Positions 32,356 through 40,299 of a DNA stretch of 41,430 nucleotides are shown piece after piece; positions within the stretch are counted from its first letter, which is position 1; every line of letters begins with the position of its first letter. The translations under genes were made by a program, and so were the position numbers. Source of the DNA: Candidatus Dormiibacterota bacterium. Lineage in GTDB: Bacteria; Chloroflexota; Dormibacteria; Aeolococcales; Bog-877. A model generated the notes under the pieces. It was not told the DNA's origin. It was given only the letters and a program-made list of their open reading frames with translations, and searched no databases. The DNA lies in assembly GCA_027306595.1 (NCBI GenBank), contig DAHUZI010000019.1, positions 1 through 41,430 on the forward strand. Direction: 5' to 3'.

Positions 32356-33036
32356 ATGTTCACGCACGCGCCACGCGGAAGCCGCCCGAGTGCGGAGATC
32401 CTCGAGGGCCTTCGAGGGGCCAGCCCCTCAACCCTCGGGCACTACACCGATTGCGGCTTCCTCCGCGGTCTTCGACCGAACCTGCGGCGATTCAAGCTGG
32501 TGGGGAGCGCGATCACCGTCCGCCTCCCCCACCTCGACTCGACGGCGCTCCACTACGCGCTCGACAGCGTTGAGCCTGGTGACGTCCTGGTCGTCGACCA
32601 GTCGGGAGACCACGAGCGAGCCTGCTGGGGCAGCGTGGTGACCGTGGCCGCCAGGGCCAGGGGGGCTGTTGGGGCCCTCATCGACGGATCCACGACCGAT
32701 GTGGCCGAGATCGCCGCGATGGAGTTCCCCACGTTCTCTCGGGGCGCATCTGCTCTGACGACCAGGATCCTCGGTCTGGAGGGGTCAGTCAACATCCCCG
32801 TCACCGTCGGCGGCGTCACGGTGATGCCGGGCGATGTCATCTTCGGGGACGAGAACGGTGTCGTCGCGATGTCCGCAGCGGCGGCGGCGTCTTGGCTACC
32901 AATCCTCACGGCTGATGAGGCGGATGAGCCGTCGTGGGTCACCCGTCTGGAGGCGGGGGCCTCGCTGGCGGAGATGAGCGGCGCTCGGGCGCTGTTCGAG
33001 AAGGGGATGCGGGCCGCCCCTGGCGGCGACGGCTGA
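32356..33036 (+). CDS. RraA-family protein (HMG/oxaloacetate aldolase-like)
   Basis: 226 aa. The family includes 4-hydroxy-4-methyl-2-oxoglutarate aldolases, oxaloacetate decarboxylases and the RNase E inhibitor RraA. Seen: KLVGSAITVRL, PGDVLVVDQSGDHERACWGS (near 74-93), VTVAARARGAVGALIDGSTT (near 95-114) and GDVIFGDENGVVAM. In characterised aldolases the segment after IDG carries Arg-Asp; here it is T114-D115, so the substrate-binding Arg is missing. ATG 32356 follows AGGAGGG by three bases. Last gene of the GntR operon. An altered reaction or non-catalytic role is possible. Confidence 0.85.
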   Translation: MFTHAPRGSRPSAEILEGLRGASPSTLGHYTDCGFLRGLRPNLRRFKLVGSAITVRLPHLDSTALHYALDSVEPGDVLVVDQSGDHERACWGSVVTVAARARGAVGALIDGSTTDVAEIAAMEFPTFSRGASALTTRILGLEGSVNIPVTVGGVTVMPGDVIFGDENGVVAMSAAAAASWLPILTADEADEPSWVTRLEAGASLAEMSGARALFEKGMRAAPGGDG

Positions 33037-33133
33037 GCGGAGACCGACCACGAATGCGGAGGGCCAGCGGCAGGACCGGTGGCGGGCGGGATCCCGGTCG
33101 CGCTGGCCGAGCCAGATCCCGCCTCCGACCGGG

Positions 33134-34546
33134 TCACGCTCCCGCCGTGATCGGCAGCCCCGACGGGGCCGCCCGCTCCCACTCGTCGTCCACCAGGACC
33201 GGTCGCCGGTCGGCCCGGTCGAGGAGCGAGGCCGCCAGGCTGGCCCGGTAGCCGGCCGCGCAGTGCACCCAGATGGGCACGTCCGACGGCAGCTCCTGGA
33301 CCCGGGGCACCAGCTCCGGCAGGTGGATGTGGCGCGCCCCGGCGATGTGGCCCCGCTCCCACTCGTCGTCGCGGCGGACGTCGAGCACCGTGGGGGCGGC
33401 GCCGCCGCGCAGGGCCAGGGCCAGATCGGCGAACTCGCGCACGGGATACGAGCGCATCGCGCCGCCCAGCTGCGCCGGGGGCGACACGGCAAGGCCCGCG
33501 GGGCGGTCGACCCCGATCCGGGCGAGGCTGCGCTGGGCCTGGTGGGCCTGGGCCGCGCTCGTCGCCAGCAGGGTGAGCGGCATCCCCCAGGGGACGATCC
33601 AGCCGAGGTAGGTCGTGAACGAGCTCGAGAGCTCGGCCGCGATCGTCCCCGCGAGGTGGCCCTCGGCGAAGGCCCGGCGGTCGCGCAGGTCCAGGACCCA
33701 CTCGCCACGGTCGATGCGCGCCCTGAGCTCCGCGGGCGCCACCGCCGCCGCAGGGCTGAGGTCGAGCGCGGCCGGGCCGGCACGGTTGAGCAGGCCCATG
33801 TGGCGGTAGTAGCGGGGATAGGCGACCAGCCCCGCGACCAGCATCTCGGCGAAGGCCTCGGGGTCGTCCTGCCTGAGGGCGGGATTGACCCGCCGCTCCT
33901 CGCCGACGGTGCTGGCGGCGGCCCCGCTGGATTCGACCGAGGAGCAGAAGCTGCCGAACCCGTGGGTGGGATGGACGGCGACGGGGTCCGGCAGGGCCTC
34001 CGCCAGGCGGCGGACGGAGGCGTGCTGGCTGCGGGTGAGCCGCTGGGTCGCGGCGGGGGCGACCAGGTCGGTGCGGCCCACGGTCCCGAACAGAAGGGAG
34101 CCGCCGGTGAAGACGGCACCGGGCCCGGCCGGCGTCTCCAGGACGTAGGCGACGTGGGCCTCGGTGTGGCCGGGGGTGGCGACCACCCGCAGGACGAGCT
34201 GCCCGACTGCGAGCCGCTCGCCGTCGCGGGCGGGATGGCAGTCGAAGCTCGCCTCCTCGCCGCCTCCGATCACGTACGGCGCCCCGGTCCGGCGGGCGAG
34301 CTCCAGGCCACCGGTGACGTAGTCGTTGTGGAGGTGGGTCTCGAGCACGAGCGCGATCCGGACCCCGGCGGCGTCGGCGGCAGCCTGGACCCGGTCCAGG
34401 TCTCGCTGGGGATCGATCGCGGCGGCGAGGGCCCCGTCGTGGACGAGGTAGCTGCGGTCGCCGAGCTCGGGGGTCTCGATGACCACGACGGCGGGCCGGG
34501 CGGGGGCGGCGCCATTGGCGTCTGGCGAAGGCACAGGGGCGGGCAT
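33134..34546 (-). CDS. persulfide dioxygenase-like MBL fold fused to two rhodanese domains
   Basis: 470 aa. The N-terminal metallo-beta-lactamase domain (about 20-270) has the iron ligands H71, H73 and D75 in THLHNDYVTG, the GHTEAHVAYVLE His and HPTHGFGSF. Two rhodanese-like domains follow: a first without an evident Cys (WVLDLRDRRAFAEGHLAGTI) and a second with the active Cys in HCAAGYRASL. The family oxidises glutathione or other low-molecular persulfides to sulfite, and the rhodanese part handles sulfane sulfur. A minus-strand TAGGCT six bases before the ATG suggests a leaderless message. It is divergent from the deacetylase gene and near a thiol-stress cluster. Confidence 0.9.
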   Translation of the reverse strand: MPAPVPSPDANGAAPARPAVVVIETPELGDRSYLVHDGALAAAIDPQRDLDRVQAAADAAGVRIALVLETHLHNDYVTGGLELARRTGAPYVIGGGEEASFDCHPARDGERLAVGQLVLRVVATPGHTEAHVAYVLETPAGPGAVFTGGSLLFGTVGRTDLVAPAATQRLTRSQHASVRRLAEALPDPVAVHPTHGFGSFCSSVESSGAAASTVGEERRVNPALRQDDPEAFAEMLVAGLVAYPRYYRHMGLLNRAGPAALDLSPAAAVAPAELRARIDRGEWVLDLRDRRAFAEGHLAGTIAAELSSSFTTYLGWIVPWGMPLTLLATSAAQAHQAQRSLARIGVDRPAGLAVSPPAQLGGAMRSYPVREFADLALALRGGAAPTVLDVRRDDEWERGHIAGARHIHLPELVPRVQELPSDVPIWVHCAAGYRASLAASLLDRADRRPVLVDDEWERAAPSGLPITAGA

Positions 34547-34552
34547 CCGCGT

Positions 34553-34558
34553 AGCCTA
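34553..34558 (-). promoter_or_regulatory. -10 box of the persulfide dioxygenase gene
   Basis: Minus-strand TAGGCT, six bases before the ATG at 34546. No good -35 hexamer. Confidence 0.35.
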
Positions 34559-34721
34559 CCGCCAGCCCCGGCCGGTGCCGGGCGTCCAGAGGCCGGGTCG
34601 CGCCGATGCCGCGAGCGGGGCGGCTGCCGGGCCGCGGTACGCTCGGGCGGTCGGGATCCGATCGCGGCCCGACGGCACCAGGGGTGCGCACCATGCCCGA
34701 TCGGCACCGTTGCGGGCGGCC

Positions 34722-35474
34722 GTGACCCACGCCACCGGGCGTCGAGCGGTGGGGGCGGGGCTGATCCTGGCGGCGTGCCTGCTCGCGTCGGGGCCGGGCG
34801 CGGCAGCGCGCCTCCGGCCCGCCGCGCGGACGGTGCCGAAGGGGCTCGCCGGTCGGGAGTGGAACACGATCCCGACCCAGAGGCGGGTGGTCGCGCTCAC
34901 CTTCGACGCCGGTGCGAACGCGGGCGGCGTCGCCAGCATCCTCGCCACCCTCCGGCGCACCCAGGTGCGAGCGACCTTCTTCCTCACCTCTGCCTTCGCC
35001 ACCCGGTTCCGAGCGGCCGCACTGGCGATCGCGGCCGCCGGCGAGCGCCTGGGGGACCACTCCGTCGACCACCCCCACATGACGGCCCTCACCGATGCTG
35101 CCATCCGCCGCCAGGTCGTGAGGGCCGCCGAGCAGATCCGCGTCGTGACCGGCCGGGATCCCTGGCCCTGGTTCCGCTTCCCGTACCTCGATCGCACCCC
35201 GCGCACGATCCGCGCCGTGAACGCGGCCGGCTTCGTGCCGATCGGCGCGACGGTCGACTCCCTGGGGTGGGAGGGCACGTCCGGCGGGATCACCGCCGCC
35301 CTCGTGGTCCGGCGCGTGCTCCGCGCCCTGCGGCCGGGGGCGATCGTCCTCATGCACTGCGGGGCCAACCCCGACGACGGCTCGACCCTGGACGCGAAGG
35401 CGCTGCCCACCCTGATCCGCGACCTTCGGGACCGCGGGTACGGGTTCGTGACCCTCGACGCCCTGCGCGGCTGA
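34722..35474 (+). CDS. polysaccharide deacetylase (NodB homology domain)
   Basis: 250 aa exported CE4-type esterase. The N terminus (GAGLILAACLLASGPGAAA) is a short signal peptide; the LAAC at 16-19 could be a lipobox but its hydrophobic stretch is short. The NodB domain begins at VVALTFDAGAN (catalytic-base Asp62; the second Asp of the TFDDG motif is Ala). The metal His pair is in GDHSVDHPHM (H113, H117), then WFRFPYLDRTPRTIRAVNAA and the final IVLMHCGANPDD His. Expected to deacetylate peptidoglycan or another N-acetylated glycan at the surface. GTG 34722 is chosen because it starts the signal peptide; TTG 34710 is an alternative. Convergent with OsmC. Confidence 0.88.
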   Translation: MTHATGRRAVGAGLILAACLLASGPGAAARLRPAARTVPKGLAGREWNTIPTQRRVVALTFDAGANAGGVASILATLRRTQVRATFFLTSAFATRFRAAALAIAAAGERLGDHSVDHPHMTALTDAAIRRQVVRAAEQIRVVTGRDPWPWFRFPYLDRTPRTIRAVNAAGFVPIGATVDSLGWEGTSGGITAALVVRRVLRALRPGAIVLMHCGANPDDGSTLDAKALPTLIRDLRDRGYGFVTLDALRG

Positions 35475-35511
35475 GCCGCCCCCGGGCGGAGCACCGGCCG
35501 GCTGCACCCGG

Positions 35512-35976
35512 TCACGTGCCGGCCCCAGGGTCGCGCCGCTCCACCGCGACCGAGACGGGGATGGCCGGCCGAACGCTGGCGGTCACGGTGCAGAAGTCCT
35601 GGAAGATGGCAAGGCAGCGGCCCGCCCGCTCCCAGTCGGCGGCGGCGGCCTCCACCGTGAGCGCCGCGTCGAGATCGCTGATCCGAAGCCGCCCCTCCGG
35701 GGTGCGGGCGTGCCGGGCGCGGACCTCGACCCGGATCCCGGCCACCGCGATCCGGGCCCGCGCGAGGCAGAAGAGCAGGCTCTGGCCGAGGCACTCGCCG
35801 ACCGCGGCCGCCAGGAGGCGGGACGCGCTCGGTCCGGCCCCAAGGCCGAGCGGCGGCGGCTCGTCGACCGTGAACGGCTCGGCCCCGGGCTGGTGGACGT
35901 CGACCCGAAAGCGGTAGCCGTCCTCGCGGACGAGGTCGACCGACAGCGGCTCGGGGAGGGGGCGGGCCTCAGCCAT
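35512..35976 (-). CDS. OsmC-family peroxide/thiol-stress protein
   Basis: 154 aa. The family reduces organic hydroperoxides through two cysteines. Here Cys lies in the central helix (GPSASRLLAAAVGECLGQSL) and in FQDFCTVTASV near the C terminus, both at the usual places. ATG 35976 lies inside the end of groES (8-base overlap), so translation is coupled. Last gene of the ArsR - glutaredoxin - GroES - OsmC run. Some members act on persulfides or are of unknown function; the partner persulfide dioxygenase nearby makes a sulfur role plausible. Confidence 0.88.
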   Translation of the reverse strand: MAEARPLPEPLSVDLVREDGYRFRVDVHQPGAEPFTVDEPPPLGLGAGPSASRLLAAAVGECLGQSLLFCLARARIAVAGIRVEVRARHARTPEGRLRISDLDAALTVEAAAADWERAGRCLAIFQDFCTVTASVRPAIPVSVAVERRDPGAGT

Positions 35977-36259
35977 CCGCGCCGTGCGCCCCGACCACGG
36001 CGAGGAGCTCGGTCGCGTCGACGATCAGGTGGTCGGTGCCGTCGAGACGCAGCTCGGTGCCGGTGTACTTGGCGAAGAGGACCCGGTCGCCGGGGTGGAC
36101 ACGGCTCGCCGCCTCATCCTCCCCCACCGCGATCACCTCCCCGCGCTGGGGCTTCTCCTTGGCGGTGTCGGGCAGCACCAGCCCGCTCTTGGTGACGCTG
36201 GCCTCCTCGAGGACGCGCAGCAGCACCCGGCTTCCGAGCGGACGCACCGATTCGGTCAT
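35969..36259 (-). CDS. groES: GroES-type co-chaperonin
   Basis: 96 aa. The complete cpn10 fold: VRPLGSRVLLRVLEEASVTK, the mobile loop SGLVLPDTAKEKPQRGEVIA, then GDRVLFAKYTGTEL and the LIVDATELLAVVG end. ATG 36259 with GGGAGA upstream. No groEL follows; the gene is wedged between glutaredoxin and OsmC. It is therefore probably a second, stress-linked copy, or the genome's groES separated from groEL. Confidence 0.93.
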   Translation of the reverse strand: MTESVRPLGSRVLLRVLEEASVTKSGLVLPDTAKEKPQRGEVIAVGEDEAASRVHPGDRVLFAKYTGTELRLDGTDHLIVDATELLAVVGAHGADG

Positions 36260-36287
36260 GGTCGTTCTCCCGTGGGGCGGACTTGGG

Positions 36288-36557
36288 TCAGGCGAGGCCG
36301 AGGAGGCGGTCGATGGCGGGACGGTCGAAGCCCACGATGGGACGGCCGTCGATCTCCACCACCGGCACCCCCATCTGCCCGGTCCGGCGGACCAGGTCGC
36401 GGGCGGCGGCGATGTCGCGCGAGACGTCGACCTCGCGGAACCCGATCCGGCGCTCGCGCAGGTAGGCCTTGGCGCGAAGGCACCAGGGGCAGCTCGGGGT
36501 CGTGAACACCAGGACGCGATGGGCCGTGGCGGTGGGGGCGGGCGAGACGATGGCCAT
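36288..36557 (-). CDS. glutaredoxin-like thiol reductase
   Basis: 89 aa thioredoxin-fold protein with the dithiol active site CPWC (TTPSCPWCLRAKAYLRERRI), the cis-proline TGQMGVPVVEIDGRPIVGF and a C-terminal helix. Such proteins (NrdH/mycoredoxin/glutaredoxin class) reduce disulfides or mycothiol mixed disulfides. CPWC with the short length is close to mycoredoxin and NrdH-type proteins. ATG 36557 with AGGAG eight bases upstream. It follows the ArsR gene by 11 bp. Confidence 0.9.
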   Translation of the reverse strand: MAIVSPAPTATAHRVLVFTTPSCPWCLRAKAYLRERRIGFREVDVSRDIAAARDLVRRTGQMGVPVVEIDGRPIVGFDRPAIDRLLGLA

Positions 36558-36568
36558 GGACGCAGCTC

Positions 36569-36958
36569 CTAACGCACGGCGGGGAGCGGGGATGGCGACC
36601 CGGCGCCGTGCGCCGCGGGGTCGCGAGGGTCGACAAACGGGACGTGCTCGACCCGGTCGAGCACGATCGAATGCACCAGGTCACAGGCGGCCGTGATCCG
36701 CGGCTCGACCAGGCGGTAATGGACGGTGGTGCCGGTCCGCCGGGCCAGGACCAATCCCGCGTGGCGCAGCACCCCAAGGTGCTGGCTGACGTTGGGCAAC
36801 GTGCAGCCGACGATCGCCGCGAGCTCGCCGACCGAGCGCTCGCCGCTGCGGAGCGCATCGAGCACCAGGAGCCGCTTGGCGTCGGTGAGCACCTTGCAGA
36901 GCTCCGCATGGAGGCGGAACGCCTCCGTCCGGATCGGATCGGCGGCTGGATCGGCCAT
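36569..36958 (-). CDS. ArsR-family HTH regulator
   Basis: 129 aa from ATG 36958 (MADPAADPIRTEAFRLHAEL). The winged helix is RLLVLDALRSGERSVGELAA, GCTLPNVSQHLGVLRHAGLV, ARRTGTTVHYRLVEP. Three cysteines (AELCKVL, VGCTLPN, TAACDLV) could serve as a metal or thiol/persulfide sensor; the CVC metal motif of ArsR itself is absent. It heads the glutaredoxin - GroES - OsmC run, so it is probably the switch for this group and possibly for the persulfide dioxygenase. The frame can be read from TTG 36994, but that start lies in the operator-like region. Confidence 0.85.
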   Translation of the reverse strand: MADPAADPIRTEAFRLHAELCKVLTDAKRLLVLDALRSGERSVGELAAIVGCTLPNVSQHLGVLRHAGLVLARRTGTTVHYRLVEPRITAACDLVHSIVLDRVEHVPFVDPRDPAAHGAGSPSPLPAVR

Positions 36959-36985
36959 GGCAGCAAGCCTATCATTACTTGCCTG

Positions 36986-36999
36986 ATTGCGCAATTGCG
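36986..36999 (-). promoter_or_regulatory. overlapping palindromes upstream of arsR-type gene
   Basis: ATTGCGCAAT (36986-36995) and CGCAATTGCG (36990-36999) are perfect, overlapping palindromes in an AT-richer stretch directly before the regulator, flanked by CTATC/GATAG. A good candidate for an autoregulatory operator. Confidence 0.5.
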
Positions 37000-37194
37000 A
37001 TAGTCATTCACCCTGGGAGGCCCCGGGGCCGCGGAAGCCCCCGGGCGGCCCCCGGGGATCCCCCCCGTGACCGCATCCAGGCCGCCGCCTACGGTTGAGG
37101 GGACGACCACAGCGCCGCCCCGAGCCCGGCGGGTCCGCCCGCCGCCACCCCGCCACGGGTTCGAGGGGCGCGACCGCACGGGGCGTATCCACCG

Positions 37195-37949
37195 TTGCCA
37201 GCCGCCGCGCATTCCCTCGATCGCGCCCGAGCCGACCGACGGTGGGCCGCAGCCCGGGCGCGCGCAGCGACCCTTCTCGGGATCGCAGCGGCGATGGCGA
37301 TCGCCGCGCCCGGGCGGGCCGCGGCCCCCACCCGCGTGATCAGCAGCGTCCCCTCCGTCGCCCAGCCGTGCGTCCTCGACTGCGAGACCGCCGCCCTCCA
37401 GATGGCGCTCGCCCACGAGGGGGGCCACGTGACCCGGGCGACCCTGCTCAGCCGGGAGCGGGTCAGCCCGGCGCCGCCCGGGCTCGCTGGGGCCTGGACC
37501 GTCCGCCGGGGCGACCCGTCCACGCGCGTTGTCGGCAGCGTCCACGGACCGGCGGCCCATCCCCCGACCGGGTACGGGCCCCACGCCCCCGGCATCGCCC
37601 GGGGCGCTCGGGCGGTTGGCGGCGACGGCCTCTGGTCGGGAACCGGCCTCGCCCTGACCCGGCTCGAGCCGCGGTCCGGGCCGGCCACCCGGTCGTGGTC
37701 CGGCTGACCGTGGTCGGGGCCACCGGGGAGCTGGTCACCCCGTCGATGAGCCGCTGGCGCGCCGGGGACGGCCGAGTCGGGCCGTGCCCCATCGGCGGAG
37801 GCGAGCACGCGGCCACGGTGGTCGGAGGGCGCCCGGAGACCCTCCTCCTGCACGAGCCCGAACCCCGGGCGGGGCCACGGAGGGGGTCGCGGGCAGCGCT
37901 CGCCGGGGCGTTCGCCTCCTGCCACGGCACGGCGGTGGAGCTTCGATGA
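37195..37949 (+). pseudogene. secreted C39-family cysteine peptidase-like protein, frameshifted
   Basis: The first frame (from about TTG 37195) has a signal peptide (ATLLGIAAAMAIAAPGRAAA), then SVPSVAQPCVLDCETAALQM with the catalytic Cys position, and GDPSTRVVGSVHGPAAHPPT, GYGPHAPGIARGAR. It stops at 37707. The second frame carries the expected rest: AAVRAGHPVVVRLTVVGATG, then GGGEHAATVVGG with the catalytic His, ending at 37949. One base (a G in GAGGCC) appears lost near 37668. The layout matches the Peptidase_C39_2 type found as exported proteins. The stop overlaps the start of eqolisin C as ATGA, so the two were an operon. It could be a sequencing error. Confidence 0.6.
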
Positions 37950-39415
37950 CGGCGAGCCCCACCGGCCGTGCCGGCCCGCGCCGCCTGGCCGCAGGGCTGG
38001 CGGTGCTGTGGACGCTGGGCGCCGGCTCGGCCGCGGCGGCGGCCGCCCCGGCCCCCGCGCCGGCCGCGAGCGTCGCCGTCGGGACCGAGATGGCGCCCGT
38101 GCGCCCCACCACGCTCGACCTTCGGCTCGGGCCCACAGCCGGCTGGCTCACCTGCCACTACGCGCCAGCCGGCATCTCGGTCGGGGGCCGTCCGATGACC
38201 TACCGCTGCGCTGCGCGCCCCGGGTCGGCCGCCGGCGCCATCACCCTCATCGCCCCACTGGTCCACACGGCCAGCGGCTGGCGCGAGACGGCCGCGACCA
38301 ACTCCCACACCGACCGGTCGACCTACGCCGTCTTCGCCCGTGCGACCCTGCGTCGGGCCTCCAACGGCGCCGCCTGGTGGGTGACCCCAGGGCGGGTCGT
38401 GGTGCGGCCCCAGGCGGCGCCCGCCCTCAGGCTCCGGCCCTTGGTGCAGCGGATCGCGCTCCACCATCCCGCCGGCCTCACGGTGACCGGCTCGGCCTGG
38501 CCGCAGGGCGCCTACGCGGTGCTCTGGACCGCGGCCGGCCCCAGAAGCCGGCTCGCCGCGCCCGGCCATCGGTGCACGAGCCCCGGCTGCCAGTGGATGG
38601 TCCAGGCCCCGCCCGGCCCGGCCACGGTGCGCTACTCGGTCGTCCTGCACGATCGCAGCGGCGCGAGGATCGCCCAGCTCGCCCAGGCGGTCGTCGTCAC
38701 CTGGTCCAGCGCCCCCACTCCGACCCCGGCCCCGGGGCCCGCCACCGGTCTCGCCCCGCTTCCGGTCCTGGCGGCGACGACCCGCCAGAGCGCGAACTGG
38801 GCCGGCTACGACGTCGAGGCCGGCCCCTACACCGCCGTCACCGGGACCTTCACCGTCCCGGTCATGGCCCCGGCCGCGGGCGAGGCCGCGGTCTCGGCCT
38901 GGGTCGGGATCGACGGGGCCACCGACGGGGACGCCGCCCTGATCCAGGCAGGCGTCGCCCTCGTCACGAACCCCGACATGGGCACGCCCACGGTGTCGGT
39001 GGTTCCCTGGTGGGAGGTCCTCCCAGCACCGGCGACGCCGATCACGACCCTCACGGTCCGGCCCGGGGACCGGGTCACCGTCCAGCTCGCCCAGGTCACC
39101 GCCGCCACCTGGCGGATCACCCTCGCCGACGACACGGCCGGCCGGAGCTTCTCGATCACCCAGCCATACAGCGCCCAGCTGGCCTCGGCGGAATGGATCG
39201 TCGAGGCCCCCTTCGACGGCAACACGCAGCAGATCGTCGCCCTCGGCCCCTACCGCCCCGCGGTCCGATTCTCCAATCTGCAGGTGGCGGGCGCGAGCCG
39301 CCAGCTCACCCGCGACGTGATGGTCCAGCGCGGGGCCGCGGTCTCGACCCCCTCGACGCTCTCCGCCTCCGGCTTCCAGGTCGCCTACGGGGCGGCCGCC
39401 CCAACCGCGCCGTAG
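37946..39415 (+). CDS. secreted G1 (eqolisin) glutamic peptidase C
   Basis: 489 aa from ATG 37946 with GGTGGAG five bases upstream. The signal peptide is LAAGLAVLWTLGAGSAAA. It has the same architecture as A and B but a shorter N terminus: GWLTCHYAPAGISVGGRPMT, YRCAARPGSAAGAITLIAPL, Ig-like segment with HRCTSPGCQWMV, a short Pro-rich linker (TPTPAPGPAT), then the eqolisin domain (ANWAGYDVEAGPYTAVTGTF). Gln334 (ALIQAG) and Glu420 (AEWIVEAP) supply the catalytic dyad; WVGIDG and WWEVLP are kept. It overlaps a C39-type peptidase gene upstream. It is not at the tRNA-Arg locus, so it may represent the resident copy from which, or to which, the mobile copies relate. Confidence 0.9.
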   Translation: MTASPTGRAGPRRLAAGLAVLWTLGAGSAAAAAAPAPAPAASVAVGTEMAPVRPTTLDLRLGPTAGWLTCHYAPAGISVGGRPMTYRCAARPGSAAGAITLIAPLVHTASGWRETAATNSHTDRSTYAVFARATLRRASNGAAWWVTPGRVVVRPQAAPALRLRPLVQRIALHHPAGLTVTGSAWPQGAYAVLWTAAGPRSRLAAPGHRCTSPGCQWMVQAPPGPATVRYSVVLHDRSGARIAQLAQAVVVTWSSAPTPTPAPGPATGLAPLPVLAATTRQSANWAGYDVEAGPYTAVTGTFTVPVMAPAAGEAAVSAWVGIDGATDGDAALIQAGVALVTNPDMGTPTVSVVPWWEVLPAPATPITTLTVRPGDRVTVQLAQVTAATWRITLADDTAGRSFSITQPYSAQLASAEWIVEAPFDGNTQQIVALGPYRPAVRFSNLQVAGASRQLTRDVMVQRGAAVSTPSTLSASGFQVAYGAAAPTAP

Positions 39416-40299
39416 CCGGCGGCCCGGGCCGCCGGCCGCGCTCGTGCCCCAGAGGCCCTGCAGCGCCATGGGCGATCACGGACGCCGGGGCCACCCGCGG
39501 CCCTGAACGGAGCCCCGGCCCGGGGATGCGGGTGCGCCGCCGGCCCCCTGGTCCGCCGCGGCGATCGGCGACGCGATGCGGTCGGCCGGAGCGCGGCCGG
39601 CTCCGACCGCCGTCGTCGCGGGGGCGGTCGGGGCGGTCGCGATCCTGGGGTGCGGCGCTCCGCGCCTGGCCGGCCCGGAGCGCCGACGACCCTTGCGGCC
39701 TGGCTGGCCTCTCCCGGCCGCCGCCCTCAGCTTCCTCGTGCGCCGCCGGGCGCCGACCGCCCCCCGAGTCCACGCGGCCGTCGCGATGGCCACCCCCGTC
39801 GCCTCCACCGCCGAGCGGCTGGGGCCGGCGGAGCCGGTCGCCGTCGCCGCCCTCTCCGTCCTGCCGACGCCTGACGCCGCCGTCGGCGTCACCCTCGCGT
39901 GGCTCGGCGCCGCCGACCCTGGGCGCCCCGTCCTCCACGGGTCGAGCCGGACCCTGCAGCGGCCGCGCGCTGAGCGCCAGGCAGCGGACCGGCCTGCACG
40001 CGGTTGGGGAGCGGCCGCGGTCGCCCGGGTCGAGGGGGGCACGACGGGAACCCACCCCCGTCACCGTGCGGCCGCCCGCCGCGCCACCCGGGCGCCAGGG
40101 GGCCGGGTGCCAGGGGGCCGGGCCCCGGTCGGTCGGCGTCCGGCGCCCCAGCCGACCGGCCGACCGGCCGACGTCACCAACTCGGCGGACCTGGATGCCG
40201 GCACGGCGTTGCCCGCCATCAGCCCGGTGCGCAGCTGTCACGGAACGGCGACGCCACCGGAACGTCCCGCCGGTCGGCGGCGAGCACAATCGGGCGCAC
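39416..40299. other. long GC-rich interval, no certain gene
   Basis: Frame 3 from ATG 39576 looks weakly coding to about 40000: a hydrophobic stretch TAVVAGAVGAVAILG, then AAVAMATPVASTAERLGPAE and AVAALSVLPTPDAAVGVTLA with GC-rich third positions. That frame never closes, so the reading proves little. It may be a decayed exported protein. Nothing else is recognisable; CCAGGGGGCCGGG is repeated in tandem near 40095-40120. Confidence 0.3.

Noticed and set aside
32553-35507. 984-aa minus-strand frame overlapping rraA, persulfide dioxygenase and deacetylase
   Set aside because: Shadow frame; the persulfide dioxygenase in another frame explains the coding signal.
37000-37100. Strong terminator in the GC-rich palindromic stretch before the C39-like gene
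   Set aside because: Stems of G and C runs form by composition alone and no T-run follows.
38008-40299. Very long plus frame joined to the diguanylate cyclase (1107 aa in all)
   Set aside because: The first part is out of frame with eqolisin C and Arg/Pro-rich. The real protein begins at ATG 40300.
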